Source: JAEXNA01 sp041676625 (lineage in GTDB: Bacteria > Vulcanimicrobiota > Xenobia > Xenobiales > JADMJV01). Taken from it: a stretch of DNA of 64,000 nt. Made by a program: the position numbers and the translations under genes. This document shows positions 32,132 through 41,951 of this stretch, piece by piece. Location: positions 1-64,000 of the forward strand of contig JBAYRN010000011.1 in the NCBI GenBank assembly GCA_041676625.1, written 5' to 3'. Position 1 is the stretch's first letter, and every line of letters starts with the position of its first letter. The notes below the pieces were generated by a model. The model saw only the letters and a list, made by a program, of their open reading frames with translations. It was not told where the DNA came from and did no database searches.

Positions 32132-35100
32132 TTATAACTGAGTCGATGGATCGACGGTGGATGACGGACTCTGGGTTCGGTTGCGGAATTTCCTCTTGAG
32201 TAGGTCTTCGTCGTCCCACCAGTTCAGGGGTATGAGAACGTCTTCGTAATAAAAATCCCACTGGCCGGAGCCGATGAGCGACTGGGTGTATTTCTCCACC
32301 AGGTCCACATCGTTCTGGGCAAACTCTGAGCCGGTCCGGTCATCGTCGTCAAAGCGCGGCTGGTCGTCCGAAAAGAAGCGTTCTCCCGGCGGGGTTTGAG
32401 GCCCGGGGGGCGTTTCGGGGGTTACCGGAGTCGGGGGAGGGGTGGGGTCGATGGGAGGTGTAGGAGCGGGAGGGTTGCCCTGGTTCACGGTAACCTCCAC
32501 CGAGGTAACGCTGTTTACCGGGTCAGGGGAGGACGACAGGTTGCTGGAGCTACTATAAAGGGAGAGGTTCTGGGCCTCGATGACGATGGGACTTCCGGGG
32601 GTGCCGACCGTCCCGTTGGCCCCCAACCCCAGATTAAAGGTGCTGACTCTCCCACCGTTTTGAATTACGTTGCCCTGAGCCACCAACACCAGGTTGTCAC
32701 CCGCTGTGACGTCATTGTTCAAGATGATGTTGGGAGGCACCGCCAGTTGGGCGGGAATTTGGAGTTGGGTGCCCGCTACCAGGGCTACATCGTAGGCCTC
32801 TATATCAGTAGAGACAGTGAGATCACTGAGATCTGAACGGACTCGAAACTCGTCGTCGGCGGTTCCGGCATCGGAGACTTTGGCGTTGTTCACGATCGTG
32901 AGAGGATCGGAACCGATGTTTTGGATGTAGAGGCTGTGCCCCGCGGCTGGAGAGAGGGTGGAGGCAAGGATCTGCAGGTCGTTGTCGATGGCCCCGATGT
33001 CGTTATCGGCTTCCAGCAGGACCCCGGGGGCTTCGAGCAGGCCGTTGGGGCGCTGGATGATGTCATCGGAGGAGTTCAAAAAGATCTCGGTGTTGCCCCG
33101 AAGCCGGGTCGCCACGCTGATATCTCCGTTGTTTTCCAGGTGAAAGGTATCGGCCCGATTGCCGCTGATGCTCTTGTTTCGAAACGACAGGCTTCCGGTA
33201 AGGGTTACCTCCTGCTCGGCTCCGCCGTTGGTGGAGAGGAAGTAGTCCGTGCCGGAGGTGCTTCCGATCGCGAGGTTCTTGACACGGTCGATCTCGACGG
33301 GAGTGGCCTCGCTGCCGAAGTCGCTCGACAAACTCAAGCCGAGGTTGTCGGCGGAGATGTCGACGCTGTTATTTAGCGAGGCAGCGTTGATAAGGAGAGT
33401 CTTGTCTGTGCCGGTGAGGTCAAAGCCGAGGGAATTCACGTCGCCGGTGGCGTCGATGGAAACGTTGCCTCCGGACTCAACCCCGCCCGGAATGGCCAGT
33501 CCCCCGGTGACACCGACCACGATGTCGCCCTGTTGGGTTGTGACCGGAATGGAAGACGGGGGCGTCAAGTTGTCGATATCGTTTGTGGTCAGTGATTCAT
33601 CAGCACCTTCCAGGGTGACGGTTGTTCCGGAATCCGGGGTCAGGGCCAGGAAGATGTTGGAGTTGGAGCCACTGGCGTTGACCTGCAGACTGTCGGACTG
33701 CACGGAGAGCGGTGCGCTCTGGCTACCAATGTCTTCGTCGGCGAAGAGGGCCAGAAAGGTGTTGCCGCCGCTAGCGATGATGTTGGGGCTCGCGCCACCA
33801 CTGAGCAATGAGGAGTCGCTCGCGTTGAGGACCACGAACTGGTCGTTCTGGAGAGAAAGACCGTTGATGGCAAGGTCGGCCAGGGAGGTGAGGCGGGTGA
33901 CGGTATCTGACGCGATCGCTGTACCATCCATTTGGAGACCGCTGGAGTTGTGAGTCAGCATGTCTCGACTCAACTCTTTATTGTTCAGTACCACGTCTCC
34001 ACCGTTGAAGGTGAAGTCGATAAACTGGAGGGTTCTCGAATCCTCCTCGGAGCGGATGCCAATGGGTGCGTTTGGCCCTTCAGCTTTCACCGTGAGGTTC
34101 GGAGTCAAGACGTCGATGAGCTTGCTGGTCGTGCCAACACCCTGAAAGCCTTCGAGAGTGATACCCCCGTTGGGGGCGTGGACTTCAAGGACCTCGTCAC
34201 TGGGATCAGGATCTGCTTCTATGGTCCCTAGAGTAGAAATCTTGACATCCCCGTCTATAGAAGAAGCGGCGGCACTAGGGGTGGGCGTGATTGTTGGCGT
34301 CAGGATAATCCCTTCGGCCTCCGGGGCGATATCATTCACCACCACGCTGTTCTGACCGTACGCGGACAACTTCGTCTTGCCCGAAGTGGTGTCGATCGCT
34401 GCGGTGACGGACCCATTTACTGAATTAAGAATGATCCGGGGAGACTTCAGCCCGAATTCGCTATCGGCATCACCGATGATATCACCATTCGATTCTGCCA
34501 GGACCGAGATCTCGGTTCCGGCCATGATATCGGCGTTGGTGATGTCGACGGAACCTGCTTGGGAGGTGAGGCTTACGGACTGCCCGGCATCGGCACGAAC
34601 CACGGTCAGATTTCCACCCGCTTCGGCTTTAATATCTGTGCCGGCGACCCAGCGTGATTCGTTACCCTCGGTAATGGCTTGAGTGACAGAGCCGCCGGCG
34701 TCTAAGAGAATATCCTTCGCCCGCATTTCGGTGTCGGTGATCGTAATGTTACCGGTGGCATCCATATCAATGTGTGAGAAGTAGGTGGGATTGTCTTGCG
34801 TCCCGGAAAAATCGGAGATAAAAGTGCTGCCTTCGACCAGGATATTGCCGCCGGTCGAATTTATGGCCAGCGTAGCGGCGGCTTCAGCCGCACCGCTGTC
34901 GTCGTACTCTTCCTCGAAACGGATCGTAGTGCCGGTAATCGACACATCACCACCGGCGGTCAGGTGGACGTGCCCGCCGTCTTCTGAGCCAGCCTGGTTT
35001 TGAGTATCGATGGTGGCTCCGGTAATGGTGATTTTCCCCCCGGCGTCCGCCTCAAAGCCCCGATCGGCAACGATGGTGCCCGACCCGATGAGGATGTCGT

Positions 35101-36511
35101 CGGTGGCCTTGAGCGTGAGGGCACCGCCGATATCGATGTCGTGGTTTCCCAGGTTGATGTAGGTGCCGTTATTCCCGTCTTCCACAAGAGTTGCATCTAA
35201 AGTGAGGCTACCCGAGCCGGTGGAAACGATATCGGTTTCCAACTCGATGAACCCACTAGATTTTAGATCGTATAAGGTGCCACTATTGATGAGAACTAAG
35301 ATGTCATCAACCTCAACATAGGTGATACCCGACTCGCTCCCCGCCGTCTCTACGATTCTCGTATTGCCCGGATCCAACAAAAACGTCCCACCCCGTCCGT
35401 CGACCCGGGTGAAATCAAGCTCCCCTTCCAGCTTCACCTGGTTTCCACTGACCTCGATGAAGCCGGCGTCCCCGGACTCCCCTCCCCGGGCGGCAATGGT
35501 GGCTCCTTCTTGAAAGGTGGTCAGTCCGGGCGGCCCGCCTTCCATGTTCGATAGCACCCGCACCTCTCCGGCCGAGCTGTTTACTCCCACCCCGGAGGCC
35601 GAGGTCAGGGAACCGCCGGTCAGCAGGGTGTAGTCCGCCGAATCCAGCAGCACGTTACCCGCGTTTGCATGGTCTCGCCCGTCCGCCGAAACGGTGCCGG
35701 CCTGGACTAAAGTACCGGAGGAGCTGACCAGCCGGTAGGAGCCGTCCGGCATCTGGGTGAGCTGATCGGCTCGGCGGGTGGAGGGCACTCCCAGGGTCTG
35801 GGCGATGGTTTCCGACAGCATGCCCGGGGCCAGCAGCACCGTGCCGTCGGAGACCTCGCCGCTCAAGGAGAAATGCACCAGGTCCCGGCCGTCCAGATTC
35901 AGGGTGGCTTGCTCTCCCGAGGCCAGCACCACGTTGCCGGTGCGCGCCACGATGGTACCCTCGTTGATCACGGTGGGCGCCACCAGGACCGCGTAGCCGG
36001 CGTCGGTGATGGTGATCTGTCCCTGGTTCACCACGGCGGCCAGAGCTTGGTTCTGGTCTTGAAAAAAGTTGTAGTTACCGGCCAGAAAATCCTGATCGGT
36101 GATGTTCAGGCTGGAGGCCACCAGCCCCCCCACGTTGACCACGGAGGTGGGTCCGAAGAGGATGCCGTTGGGGTTGATCAAGAACACGTTGCCGTTGGCG
36201 GTGAGCTGCCCCTGGATCAGCGACGGGTCCACCCCTGTGACCCGGTTGAGGATCACCGAAAGCTGGCTCGGCTGCAAGAATTGCACCGACTCCCCCAGCC
36301 CCACGGAAAAGCTCTGCCAATCCACGATGGCCCGGTCGGTGAGTTGCTGGATCACGGCGTGGGTCCCGCCTGCGATGTTGACCTCGCCGTGTCTCACGCT
36401 GTGCCCGGACGGGTTGGCCGCAGCCGAACCGGCTAGCCCCACGGACAGACCTATCGAAAGTAAGCCCCCTAGAAATCGTGTCCTCATCTTTTGGAAACGC
36501 CGAGTTTTCAT
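32132..36511 (-). CDS. Filamentous-haemagglutinin-like exoprotein (TpsA type)
   Basis: 1459 residues. ATG 36511 has GAGGGG at good spacing. Signal sequence to about residue 32 (GLAGSAAA), then the TPS secretion domain (about 33-240): NRVTGVDPSLIQGQL, FLINPNGILFG and SSLNIT are its hallmark segments. The long middle (about 270-1330) is a Gly/Asp/Thr/Ser-rich beta-helix built from repeats such as A(G/T)D-(I/V)-x-(I/L). The tail is Pro-rich (about 1340-1380), then acidic, with aromatic residues near the end. Function: a large adhesin or surface structure exported by a TpsB partner, which is not in this window. No toxin domain is recognised at the C-terminus. Confidence 0.9.
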   Translation of the reverse strand: MKTRRFQKMRTRFLGGLLSIGLSVGLAGSAAANPSGHSVRHGEVNIAGGTHAVIQQLTDRAIVDWQSFSVGLGESVQFLQPSQLSVILNRVTGVDPSLIQGQLTANGNVFLINPNGILFGPTSVVNVGGLVASSLNITDQDFLAGNYNFFQDQNQALAAVVNQGQITITDAGYAVLVAPTVINEGTIVARTGNVVLASGEQATLNLDGRDLVHFSLSGEVSDGTVLLAPGMLSETIAQTLGVPSTRRADQLTQMPDGSYRLVSSSGTLVQAGTVSADGRDHANAGNVLLDSADYTLLTGGSLTSASGVGVNSSAGEVRVLSNMEGGPPGLTTFQEGATIAARGGESGDAGFIEVSGNQVKLEGELDFTRVDGRGGTFLLDPGNTRIVETAGSESGITYVEVDDILVLINSGTLYDLKSSGFIELETDIVSTGSGSLTLDATLVEDGNNGTYINLGNHDIDIGGALTLKATDDILIGSGTIVADRGFEADAGGKITITGATIDTQNQAGSEDGGHVHLTAGGDVSITGTTIRFEEEYDDSGAAEAAATLAINSTGGNILVEGSTFISDFSGTQDNPTYFSHIDMDATGNITITDTEMRAKDILLDAGGSVTQAITEGNESRWVAGTDIKAEAGGNLTVVRADAGQSVSLTSQAGSVDITNADIMAGTEISVLAESNGDIIGDADSEFGLKSPRIILNSVNGSVTAAIDTTSGKTKLSAYGQNSVVVNDIAPEAEGIILTPTITPTPSAAASSIDGDVKISTLGTIEADPDPSDEVLEVHAPNGGITLEGFQGVGTTSKLIDVLTPNLTVKAEGPNAPIGIRSEEDSRTLQFIDFTFNGGDVVLNNKELSRDMLTHNSSGLQMDGTAIASDTVTRLTSLADLAINGLSLQNDQFVVLNASDSSLLSGGASPNIIASGGNTFLALFADEDIGSQSAPLSVQSDSLQVNASGSNSNIFLALTPDSGTTVTLEGADESLTTNDIDNLTPPSSIPVTTQQGDIVVGVTGGLAIPGGVESGGNVSIDATGDVNSLGFDLTGTDKTLLINAASLNNSVDISADNLGLSLSSDFGSEATPVEIDRVKNLAIGSTSGTDYFLSTNGGAEQEVTLTGSLSFRNKSISGNRADTFHLENNGDISVATRLRGNTEIFLNSSDDIIQRPNGLLEAPGVLLEADNDIGAIDNDLQILASTLSPAAGHSLYIQNIGSDPLTIVNNAKVSDAGTADDEFRVRSDLSDLTVSTDIEAYDVALVAGTQLQIPAQLAVPPNIILNNDVTAGDNLVLVAQGNVIQNGGRVSTFNLGLGANGTVGTPGSPIVIEAQNLSLYSSSSNLSSSPDPVNSVTSVEVTVNQGNPPAPTPPIDPTPPPTPVTPETPPGPQTPPGERFFSDDQPRFDDDDRTGSEFAQNDVDLVEKYTQSLIGSGQWDFYYEDVLIPLNWWDDEDLLKRKFRNRTQSPSSTVDPSTQL

Positions 36512-36552
36512 TGTTTTCCCCTCACTTCTTTTACACTCTGCCCACGTAGTCT

Positions 36553-39009
36553 TCAGGCGGGACTCTTGGCTCTCACCAGGACTTCCTGGACGATAGGTTT
36601 GATCATTCGTTCTTTCAAAGTTTTGGAAGGCGCTACCATGTTTCGACCGCCTCGTTTGGCCACGTAAAGCGCGTCGTCGGCGGCTTTGGCCAGGTCCTTT
36701 TTGGTCAGGGCGTCGGTGGGGAAGCAGGCCAGTCCGATGGACGAAGTGACCTGAACCTGGTGGCCCCCAAATCGAAGCTGGAAGGCTTCCCGAACCCGCT
36801 CACACATGCGCAGGGCCTCCTCCTTGGAAGCTTTGAGCAAGAGGGCGAATTCGTCTCCGCCGTAGCGGGCCACGATGTCCTGAGAGCGCACCTTGTCTTT
36901 CAAAAGCGAGGCGATGTCCTTCAGGAGCGCGTCGCCCGCGGGGTGGCCCAGGGTGTCGTTGTAGGTCTTGAAGTTGTCGCAGTCCACCATGCAGAGCACC
37001 AGTTGCTGCTTGTTCTGGGCGGCTTTTTCCATCTCCTGACCCAGTTTTTCCTGAAAGAGCCGGTGGGTGTACAGCCCGGTCAGACCGTCGGTCAGGGCCT
37101 GCTGCTGGGTCTGCTCGTAGAGCCGGGCATTCTTCAGGGCCATCGCGGTCTGATAAGAAACCGTCTCGATGAGGTTTCCGTGGTCGTCGGTCAGGGCGTT
37201 GGGCTCGGCGGCCCCCACGTAGAGCACCCCCAGGAGCTCTTGCTCGCTTTCCCCTTTGGACTCATCTTCGCTGGCGCTGGACAACAGGGGAGCCACCACC
37301 ACCGACTGTTCGGCGCTACCCAGCAGGCCACGGTGCTCGGCGTGCGAGGTGTTTCGGACCAGTTGGGTCTGCCGGGTGGAGATGGCCTGACCCAGTAAGC
37401 CCTCGTCATCTCGGGGGGCCAGTTTGTCCACGTAGCCGTCGTAGGGGGTGTCGGAGAATTCGGCCTTCAGGGCGTGGCCGTCCGAGGTGGGCGATTTGTC
37501 GTGGGTGAAGAGGATCACGCTCTGGGCCGGCGTCATCTTTTTCAGAGCTTCGGCAACCACTTTGATGGTGGTGCTGGTGTTGAGGGTGGCACCCATCTTT
37601 TGACCCATCACCTGAAGCTCGGCCAGTTGAGCGTTCTTGGCTTCCACGTACTGGCGAATATTTTTTTCTTTGTGCAGTCGCTGTTCGTTGTCTTCGAACA
37701 GCATGGCGGTTTTGATCGAGGGGGCCGCCAGAGCGGCGATCATCTTCAGGTGCTTCTTGTGTTCTTCATTGTGGGTCCGAGGGTTGAGGGAGCCCACGTA
37801 GATCACTCCGATGCTTTCCTTGCTGACTAGCAAGGGTACGCATAGAGCGGAGCGCTCGTCCTTGAAAATCCGGCCTTCCTGGGAAGAGCCGATGTCCGGC
37901 TTCAATTGGGCCTTGCGATTATTAAAGACCTGCTTGATCAGCGCCTCCTCCAGTTGCAGGAGGTGAGACATATTGAGCACCTGCTCGACCTGGGAATCGG
38001 TGTCCTTGTAGACCGCTTCCAGGGTGTCGTTTTTCTGTAGAAAGATCACGCAGGAGCGGTAGGGGATGCGCAGAGTCTTGACCATGTAGGCGACCACACT
38101 GAGGGTATCTTCCACTTTGGTAGAAGCCCCCAGGCCATCGGCCATGGTGTAAACGCTTCGCAGTTCTCCTACCGCCTGGTCCTTTTCTTCCTTGACCGTG
38201 GAGAGCTGGTCGTCCAGCATCCTTTTCTGGGCCCTGGCCTGGTTGAGAGAAACTTCGATCTGCCGTTGATCGCCAACCACGATCTCGTCGATGTAGTACT
38301 GGGCCGTGTTGCGAAAGGCCAGACCGACCAGCGCCACCGCTACCACTGCCAGGACGCTGTGCTGGACTTCCTCCTGTTGCACCAGGCCGGAGCCCGCGAT
38401 CCCCACTAGCGGTGCCAAAGCCAGGATCGCTTTGCCGGAGAGCGGGGTCTGCTCCCACAGGTTGACGGTTTCGCTCTCCTCGCATGAACTCATGAGAGGG
38501 CCCACCACGAAGGCATCCAGGGCAAGCCATAGGCCGTATCCGGCCCCGGCACCCACCAGGATGCCCAGGCCCGCCCGGATGGCTCCCAGCATAATGGCTC
38601 CGACCAGGGCCACTCTCAGGATATTAAATCCCAACCCAGCCAGGCGGGTATTCATGGAGTAAGCGTGATGCTCCGAATTGGGCGCGATGAAGCGCCCCAA
38701 GGAGCAGAGGCCGGCGGCGCAGACTCCCAGCCCCAGGGAAAGCAGCAACTTCTGGGTGCCTTCACCCGGCACGCTGTCGCTGAACAGTACCAGGAAATAG
38801 AGGGCCGAGGCCAGGGAGTAGTAACCGATGGCCGAAAGCGAATAAGAGAGACCCTCTAGGAGCAGTCCCGCCACGATGGCACAGATGAGAGCGGGGCCCC
38901 AGATAACTTTGGGTAAGACAAGGACGGCCGACACGGCCGTGACGGCCAATCCGATGACGGCCAAAAGGCCGGGTATGAACTTATTCGTAGCAGCTTTATC
39001 GCTCGACAT
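36553..39009 (-). CDS. Membrane-bound GAF-GAF-GGDEF diguanylate cyclase
   Basis: 818 residues from ATG 39009 (a TTG one codon earlier also reads). Seven or eight membrane helices fill residues 1-240, followed by a coiled-coil linker (about 245-285), two GAF-type sensor domains (about 290-440 and 475-635) and a GGDEF domain (about 650-805). The active site is YGGDEF, intact, with the inhibitory-site RxxD (RSQD) exactly five residues before it. It should make cyclic di-GMP from two GTP, with product inhibition. No EAL domain. It lies next to the exoprotein, a common c-di-GMP-controlled target, although regulation is not shown. Confidence 0.92.
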   Translation of the reverse strand: MSSDKAATNKFIPGLLAVIGLAVTAVSAVLVLPKVIWGPALICAIVAGLLLEGLSYSLSAIGYYSLASALYFLVLFSDSVPGEGTQKLLLSLGLGVCAAGLCSLGRFIAPNSEHHAYSMNTRLAGLGFNILRVALVGAIMLGAIRAGLGILVGAGAGYGLWLALDAFVVGPLMSSCEESETVNLWEQTPLSGKAILALAPLVGIAGSGLVQQEEVQHSVLAVVAVALVGLAFRNTAQYYIDEIVVGDQRQIEVSLNQARAQKRMLDDQLSTVKEEKDQAVGELRSVYTMADGLGASTKVEDTLSVVAYMVKTLRIPYRSCVIFLQKNDTLEAVYKDTDSQVEQVLNMSHLLQLEEALIKQVFNNRKAQLKPDIGSSQEGRIFKDERSALCVPLLVSKESIGVIYVGSLNPRTHNEEHKKHLKMIAALAAPSIKTAMLFEDNEQRLHKEKNIRQYVEAKNAQLAELQVMGQKMGATLNTSTTIKVVAEALKKMTPAQSVILFTHDKSPTSDGHALKAEFSDTPYDGYVDKLAPRDDEGLLGQAISTRQTQLVRNTSHAEHRGLLGSAEQSVVVAPLLSSASEDESKGESEQELLGVLYVGAAEPNALTDDHGNLIETVSYQTAMALKNARLYEQTQQQALTDGLTGLYTHRLFQEKLGQEMEKAAQNKQQLVLCMVDCDNFKTYNDTLGHPAGDALLKDIASLLKDKVRSQDIVARYGGDEFALLLKASKEEALRMCERVREAFQLRFGGHQVQVTSSIGLACFPTDALTKKDLAKAADDALYVAKRGGRNMVAPSKTLKERMIKPIVQEVLVRAKSPA

Positions 39010-39067
39010 CAAAGGCGTCCCAAACGTAGAAAACTTCGGTGGACGAGCGAGTCTACCTTTCTTTTTT

Positions 39068-39487
39068 TTACCCCGCCGCGTTTCGGCGGGTGGTCTCTTC
39101 CTGGTAGCGGATCACCCCTCCGTCGAAGCGAAACCAGGCTTTGGCAACGGTGGAGTAGTTTCGCTGCTCGGGATCTACGGTCTTCTTGATGATGGCAAGC
39201 TTGGAACGGGTGGTTCTGAGGGTCAGTTCCACCGAACCGGCGCGGCCTTGCTCGGTCTTGCGAACGCCCAGGGCACGCAGGTCGCCGCGCTTGCTGAAGC
39301 GGGCTGCTCCGCTGACCACGACGTTTTCGTTTTCGGGCAAAGAGAGCGCTTGCAGACGTACCCGGTCGGACTGGCGAGAGCGATCGTGCTCGGTGTCTCG
39401 ATACTCCAGCATCAGGTGAGCAAACCGCTCCACCTCCTGTCTTAAATTCAAAGCTTGCTCGATTCGCTCCATCGTTTCCATAATCAT
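39068..39487 (-). CDS. Small hypothetical protein
   Basis: 139 residues, charged and lacking membrane segments. N-terminal helix MIMETMERIEQALNLRQEVE, then mixed beta strands with GRAGSVELTLRTTRSKL. No family recognised. ATG 39487 follows AGAGGG closely; a second ATG at 39481 is also plausible. It lies upstream of the cyclase gene on the same strand. Confidence 0.6.
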   Translation of the reverse strand: MIMETMERIEQALNLRQEVERFAHLMLEYRDTEHDRSRQSDRVRLQALSLPENENVVVSGAARFSKRGDLRALGVRKTEQGRAGSVELTLRTTRSKLAIIKKTVDPEQRNYSTVAKAWFRFDGGVIRYQEETTRRNAAG

Positions 39488-39574
39488 GACCCTCTCGTTG
39501 AATGCTATGGGTCGATGGTATCGGGAAGCGATAGAGGCAGAATAACTTCCGGCCGAAAAGATGTTACAAAGTTG

Positions 39575-41923
39575 TTAAGGTCTTTCGATGAGCCCTTCCA
39601 AACCGTTATAGGCCGGAAAGTTGGGGGGCAACCCGAGATCTGCGTGGTTGGCTCCCGAGCAGTGGAAGTAATAGACCTCCCATTGGCTACCGTCCGGCTG
39701 CTCGGTGCGGTAGCTCTCGCTGTAAGTGTCTCGACCGGCGGCGGGGCATTGGGGCATGGTCTTTAAGTAGTTGGGAGTGATCTTGGAGATGTCTTGAGGA
39801 TAGCGACCGGAGTAGTCGGTGGAGTACATCTCCAGGGCGGTCCCTATATTCTTCTGGTTGGACTTGCAGGCAGTGAGTTGGCCCTGGCCACGAGCGCGCA
39901 CGAAGTTTGGTACCATGATGGCGGCTGCCACCCCGACCAGACCGGCGTTGGAGATTCCTCGGGCTCGATACCGCAACCCCTGCGGTTGGACCACCAGGCA
40001 GGAGGCACCTTCCAGGTCGGGGATCTGGGCTCGGAGCTTCTCCAGCACGGCCAGCCCGGCCCTGGCTTCGGGGTCGTCGCTCTCTTTGAGAATCTTCAGC
40101 AGTTCCTGATAAGCCGGTTCGAGGTTCGTGTAATCGAAGTAAACGATCCCGTCTTTGCCCCAGGACATCAACTCTTTGACCACTTCCCTCTGGGCCAGGC
40201 TACCGGAGGCGGTGTCCAACAGTTTCGAGCCTTCCGGGCCGTAGGAGGCGATAGCCATAGGAGTCTCCTGGTTGCTCAGCTTGAAAGTGAGTCCGGGCAG
40301 AAACATGAGTGACGGAGGAGAGTAGGACTGCTCTTCGCCTTTTTTGGGAGGCTCTCCGCCGATTTGAAGGAGTTTGTTGATAAAGGCGTGGCCGGTATCG
40401 GCATCGGTCAGGCTAGCCACCACCACGGTGGACGGAGTCTTTTCTTCAACGACCGACTCTTCTTCAGCGAAGGTCGCACCACCGTCTTCCAGGCCTGTGA
40501 TGGAGTTGTAGGAAGGATAGTTTTCGGCGGTCTCCGGGTGGTTTTTCCCCTGACAGCAAAAGTAGTAGTAGTCCGGGAAGCCTTCTTCGTTCCCGGACGC
40601 TTCAGGTCCGGTCTGGAGACTGGCGGAGTAAATGTCCCGACCTGCGGTGGGACACTCGGGGATGGTTTTCAGGTAGTTGGGGGTGAGCAGGGCCGTCGTG
40701 CTCGGGTAGCGGCCAGACCAATCGGTGGCGTACATCTCCATCGCCACCCCGATGTTCTTCAGGTTGGACTTACAGGCGGTGAGCTGACCCTGATCTCGGG
40801 CCTTAGAAAAGTTTGTCGACAAGCTGGATACCAGGGTCTCGGGGGCGTTGCCCGCGACTGTCAGATCACCCCGAAAGGCCGCCCAGGGATCGCCCTGGGA
40901 CATCAGGCCCATCCCCACCAGGCCGGCCTGCCCCCGCATTTCCGGTGAGAGCTGGGCCAGCTTCAAGACGGTGTTGATGCTCCACTTGAGGTCAAAGCTA
41001 TTGAGGTTCGTGGCATCTCCGGAAATGGCTTGAAGCGAGGTGGAACTCAGGGTGCCTGGAATCAGAAGCTGTTTGGCGAATTCGGTCTCTCCGCTCACCT
41101 TGGTGAAGCCGTCCACCTGAGCCCCGGCGAAGTCGGTGGAGGCGATCACGTATTCCAGGGCGGCCAGGTCGGTGAAGGTTTTTTCATCGGTGCCTTCTGC
41201 ACCGCTGGCTTTCACCTGCTCCACCAGCTTGTTTACCGGCACAAATACAAAGGCTCCCGACGATGGGTTCTCCAGCCGCTCTACCCCCTCTTTAAAGGCC
41301 GGGAGAGTATCGAGGGTTTGCCCGCTTCCTTTCACATTGGCCAGAAGTTTCTTGGCGTTTTCCTGGGTGTCTGCGATATACAGCCACTGGGGATCGTGGC
41401 CTATCAAGGGTGGGTTCTCTCCCACGGAGACGAAGGTGACTCCGTCGAGGTCGTGTGTTTGTAAAGGCTCGCCATAGCTTTCGGCTTGCTTCGTCCACCA
41501 TTCGTCGAACTTCGCCCCGTCCTGGAGTCCCACTGCCGCCATGATTCCTGACTCGTTGGCCGCATCCGGGACGACAGCCAGAAACCCTCGGCCATCGTAC
41601 ATCTGGAGCCAGGCTTCCAGACTCATACCCAGCTCCTGCTCAAAGCCGACGAGATCGGTCTGGGCCGTTTCCGGGAGGTCTTTTTGAATCTCCTTGAAGT
41701 CCTTGACCCAGCCCACGTAGTCGAGCTGACCGTTCAGGTCCCAGCCCCAGGCAAACTGAGAGTCCGCAGGCATCATGGCGGCTAGCTCCAGGGCGGAACC
41801 ACCGCTTTTCCCCGGCCCCTTCTTTTGCATGAAAAAGTAGGCAGCGACGACCGCCAAGATCACTAGAACGACCCCGATTATGGCCGCGGCGGCGCCTCTT
41901 TTGGTGTGGTTTAGACTTCTCAT
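39575..41923 (-). CDS. DUF3352-type protein containing two pilin-like modules
   Basis: 782 residues from ATG 41923, four bases after GGGAGGG. An N-terminal membrane helix (about 11-32) is followed by a DUF3352-like extracytoplasmic domain (LAAMMPADSQFAW, FEQELGMSLEAWL). Two segments resembling the globular part of type IV pilin-like proteins, each starting after GQLTACKSN and containing YP, NYLKT and C-P-x-AGRD, are inserted: one in the middle (about residues 375-460) and one at the C-terminus (about 675-782). Normally this segment follows an N-terminal pilin helix; here the second keeps an SNAGLVGVAAAIMVPNFVRAR stretch as its own helix. A double-fused architecture like this is unusual. Location: cell envelope. 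Function unknown. Confidence 0.75.
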   Translation of the reverse strand: MRSLNHTKRGAAAAIIGVVLVILAVVAAYFFMQKKGPGKSGGSALELAAMMPADSQFAWGWDLNGQLDYVGWVKDFKEIQKDLPETAQTDLVGFEQELGMSLEAWLQMYDGRGFLAVVPDAANESGIMAAVGLQDGAKFDEWWTKQAESYGEPLQTHDLDGVTFVSVGENPPLIGHDPQWLYIADTQENAKKLLANVKGSGQTLDTLPAFKEGVERLENPSSGAFVFVPVNKLVEQVKASGAEGTDEKTFTDLAALEYVIASTDFAGAQVDGFTKVSGETEFAKQLLIPGTLSSTSLQAISGDATNLNSFDLKWSINTVLKLAQLSPEMRGQAGLVGMGLMSQGDPWAAFRGDLTVAGNAPETLVSSLSTNFSKARDQGQLTACKSNLKNIGVAMEMYATDWSGRYPSTTALLTPNYLKTIPECPTAGRDIYSASLQTGPEASGNEEGFPDYYYFCCQGKNHPETAENYPSYNSITGLEDGGATFAEEESVVEEKTPSTVVVASLTDADTGHAFINKLLQIGGEPPKKGEEQSYSPPSLMFLPGLTFKLSNQETPMAIASYGPEGSKLLDTASGSLAQREVVKELMSWGKDGIVYFDYTNLEPAYQELLKILKESDDPEARAGLAVLEKLRAQIPDLEGASCLVVQPQGLRYRARGISNAGLVGVAAAIMVPNFVRARGQGQLTACKSNQKNIGTALEMYSTDYSGRYPQDISKITPNYLKTMPQCPAAGRDTYSESYRTEQPDGSQWEVYYFHCSGANHADLGLPPNFPAYNGLEGLIERP
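39620..39905 (-). repeat. Pilin-like module, copy 2 (C-terminal)
   Basis: Encodes GQLTACKSN, SGRYPQ, NYLKTMPQCPAAGRD and YYFHCSG, matching copy 1 segment by segment. DNA identity is visible too (GTTGGACTT-CAGGC-GTGAG in both). It is probably an internal duplication. Confidence 0.7.
40525..40810 (-). repeat. Pilin-like module, copy 1 (central)
   Basis: Encodes GQLTACKSN, SGRYPS, NYLKTIPECPTAGRD and YYYFCCQG, paralleling copy 2 at 39620-39905 inside the same gene. Confidence 0.7.
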
Positions 41924-41951
41924 AAGACCCTCCCGGATTAGGAGTGAAGCT

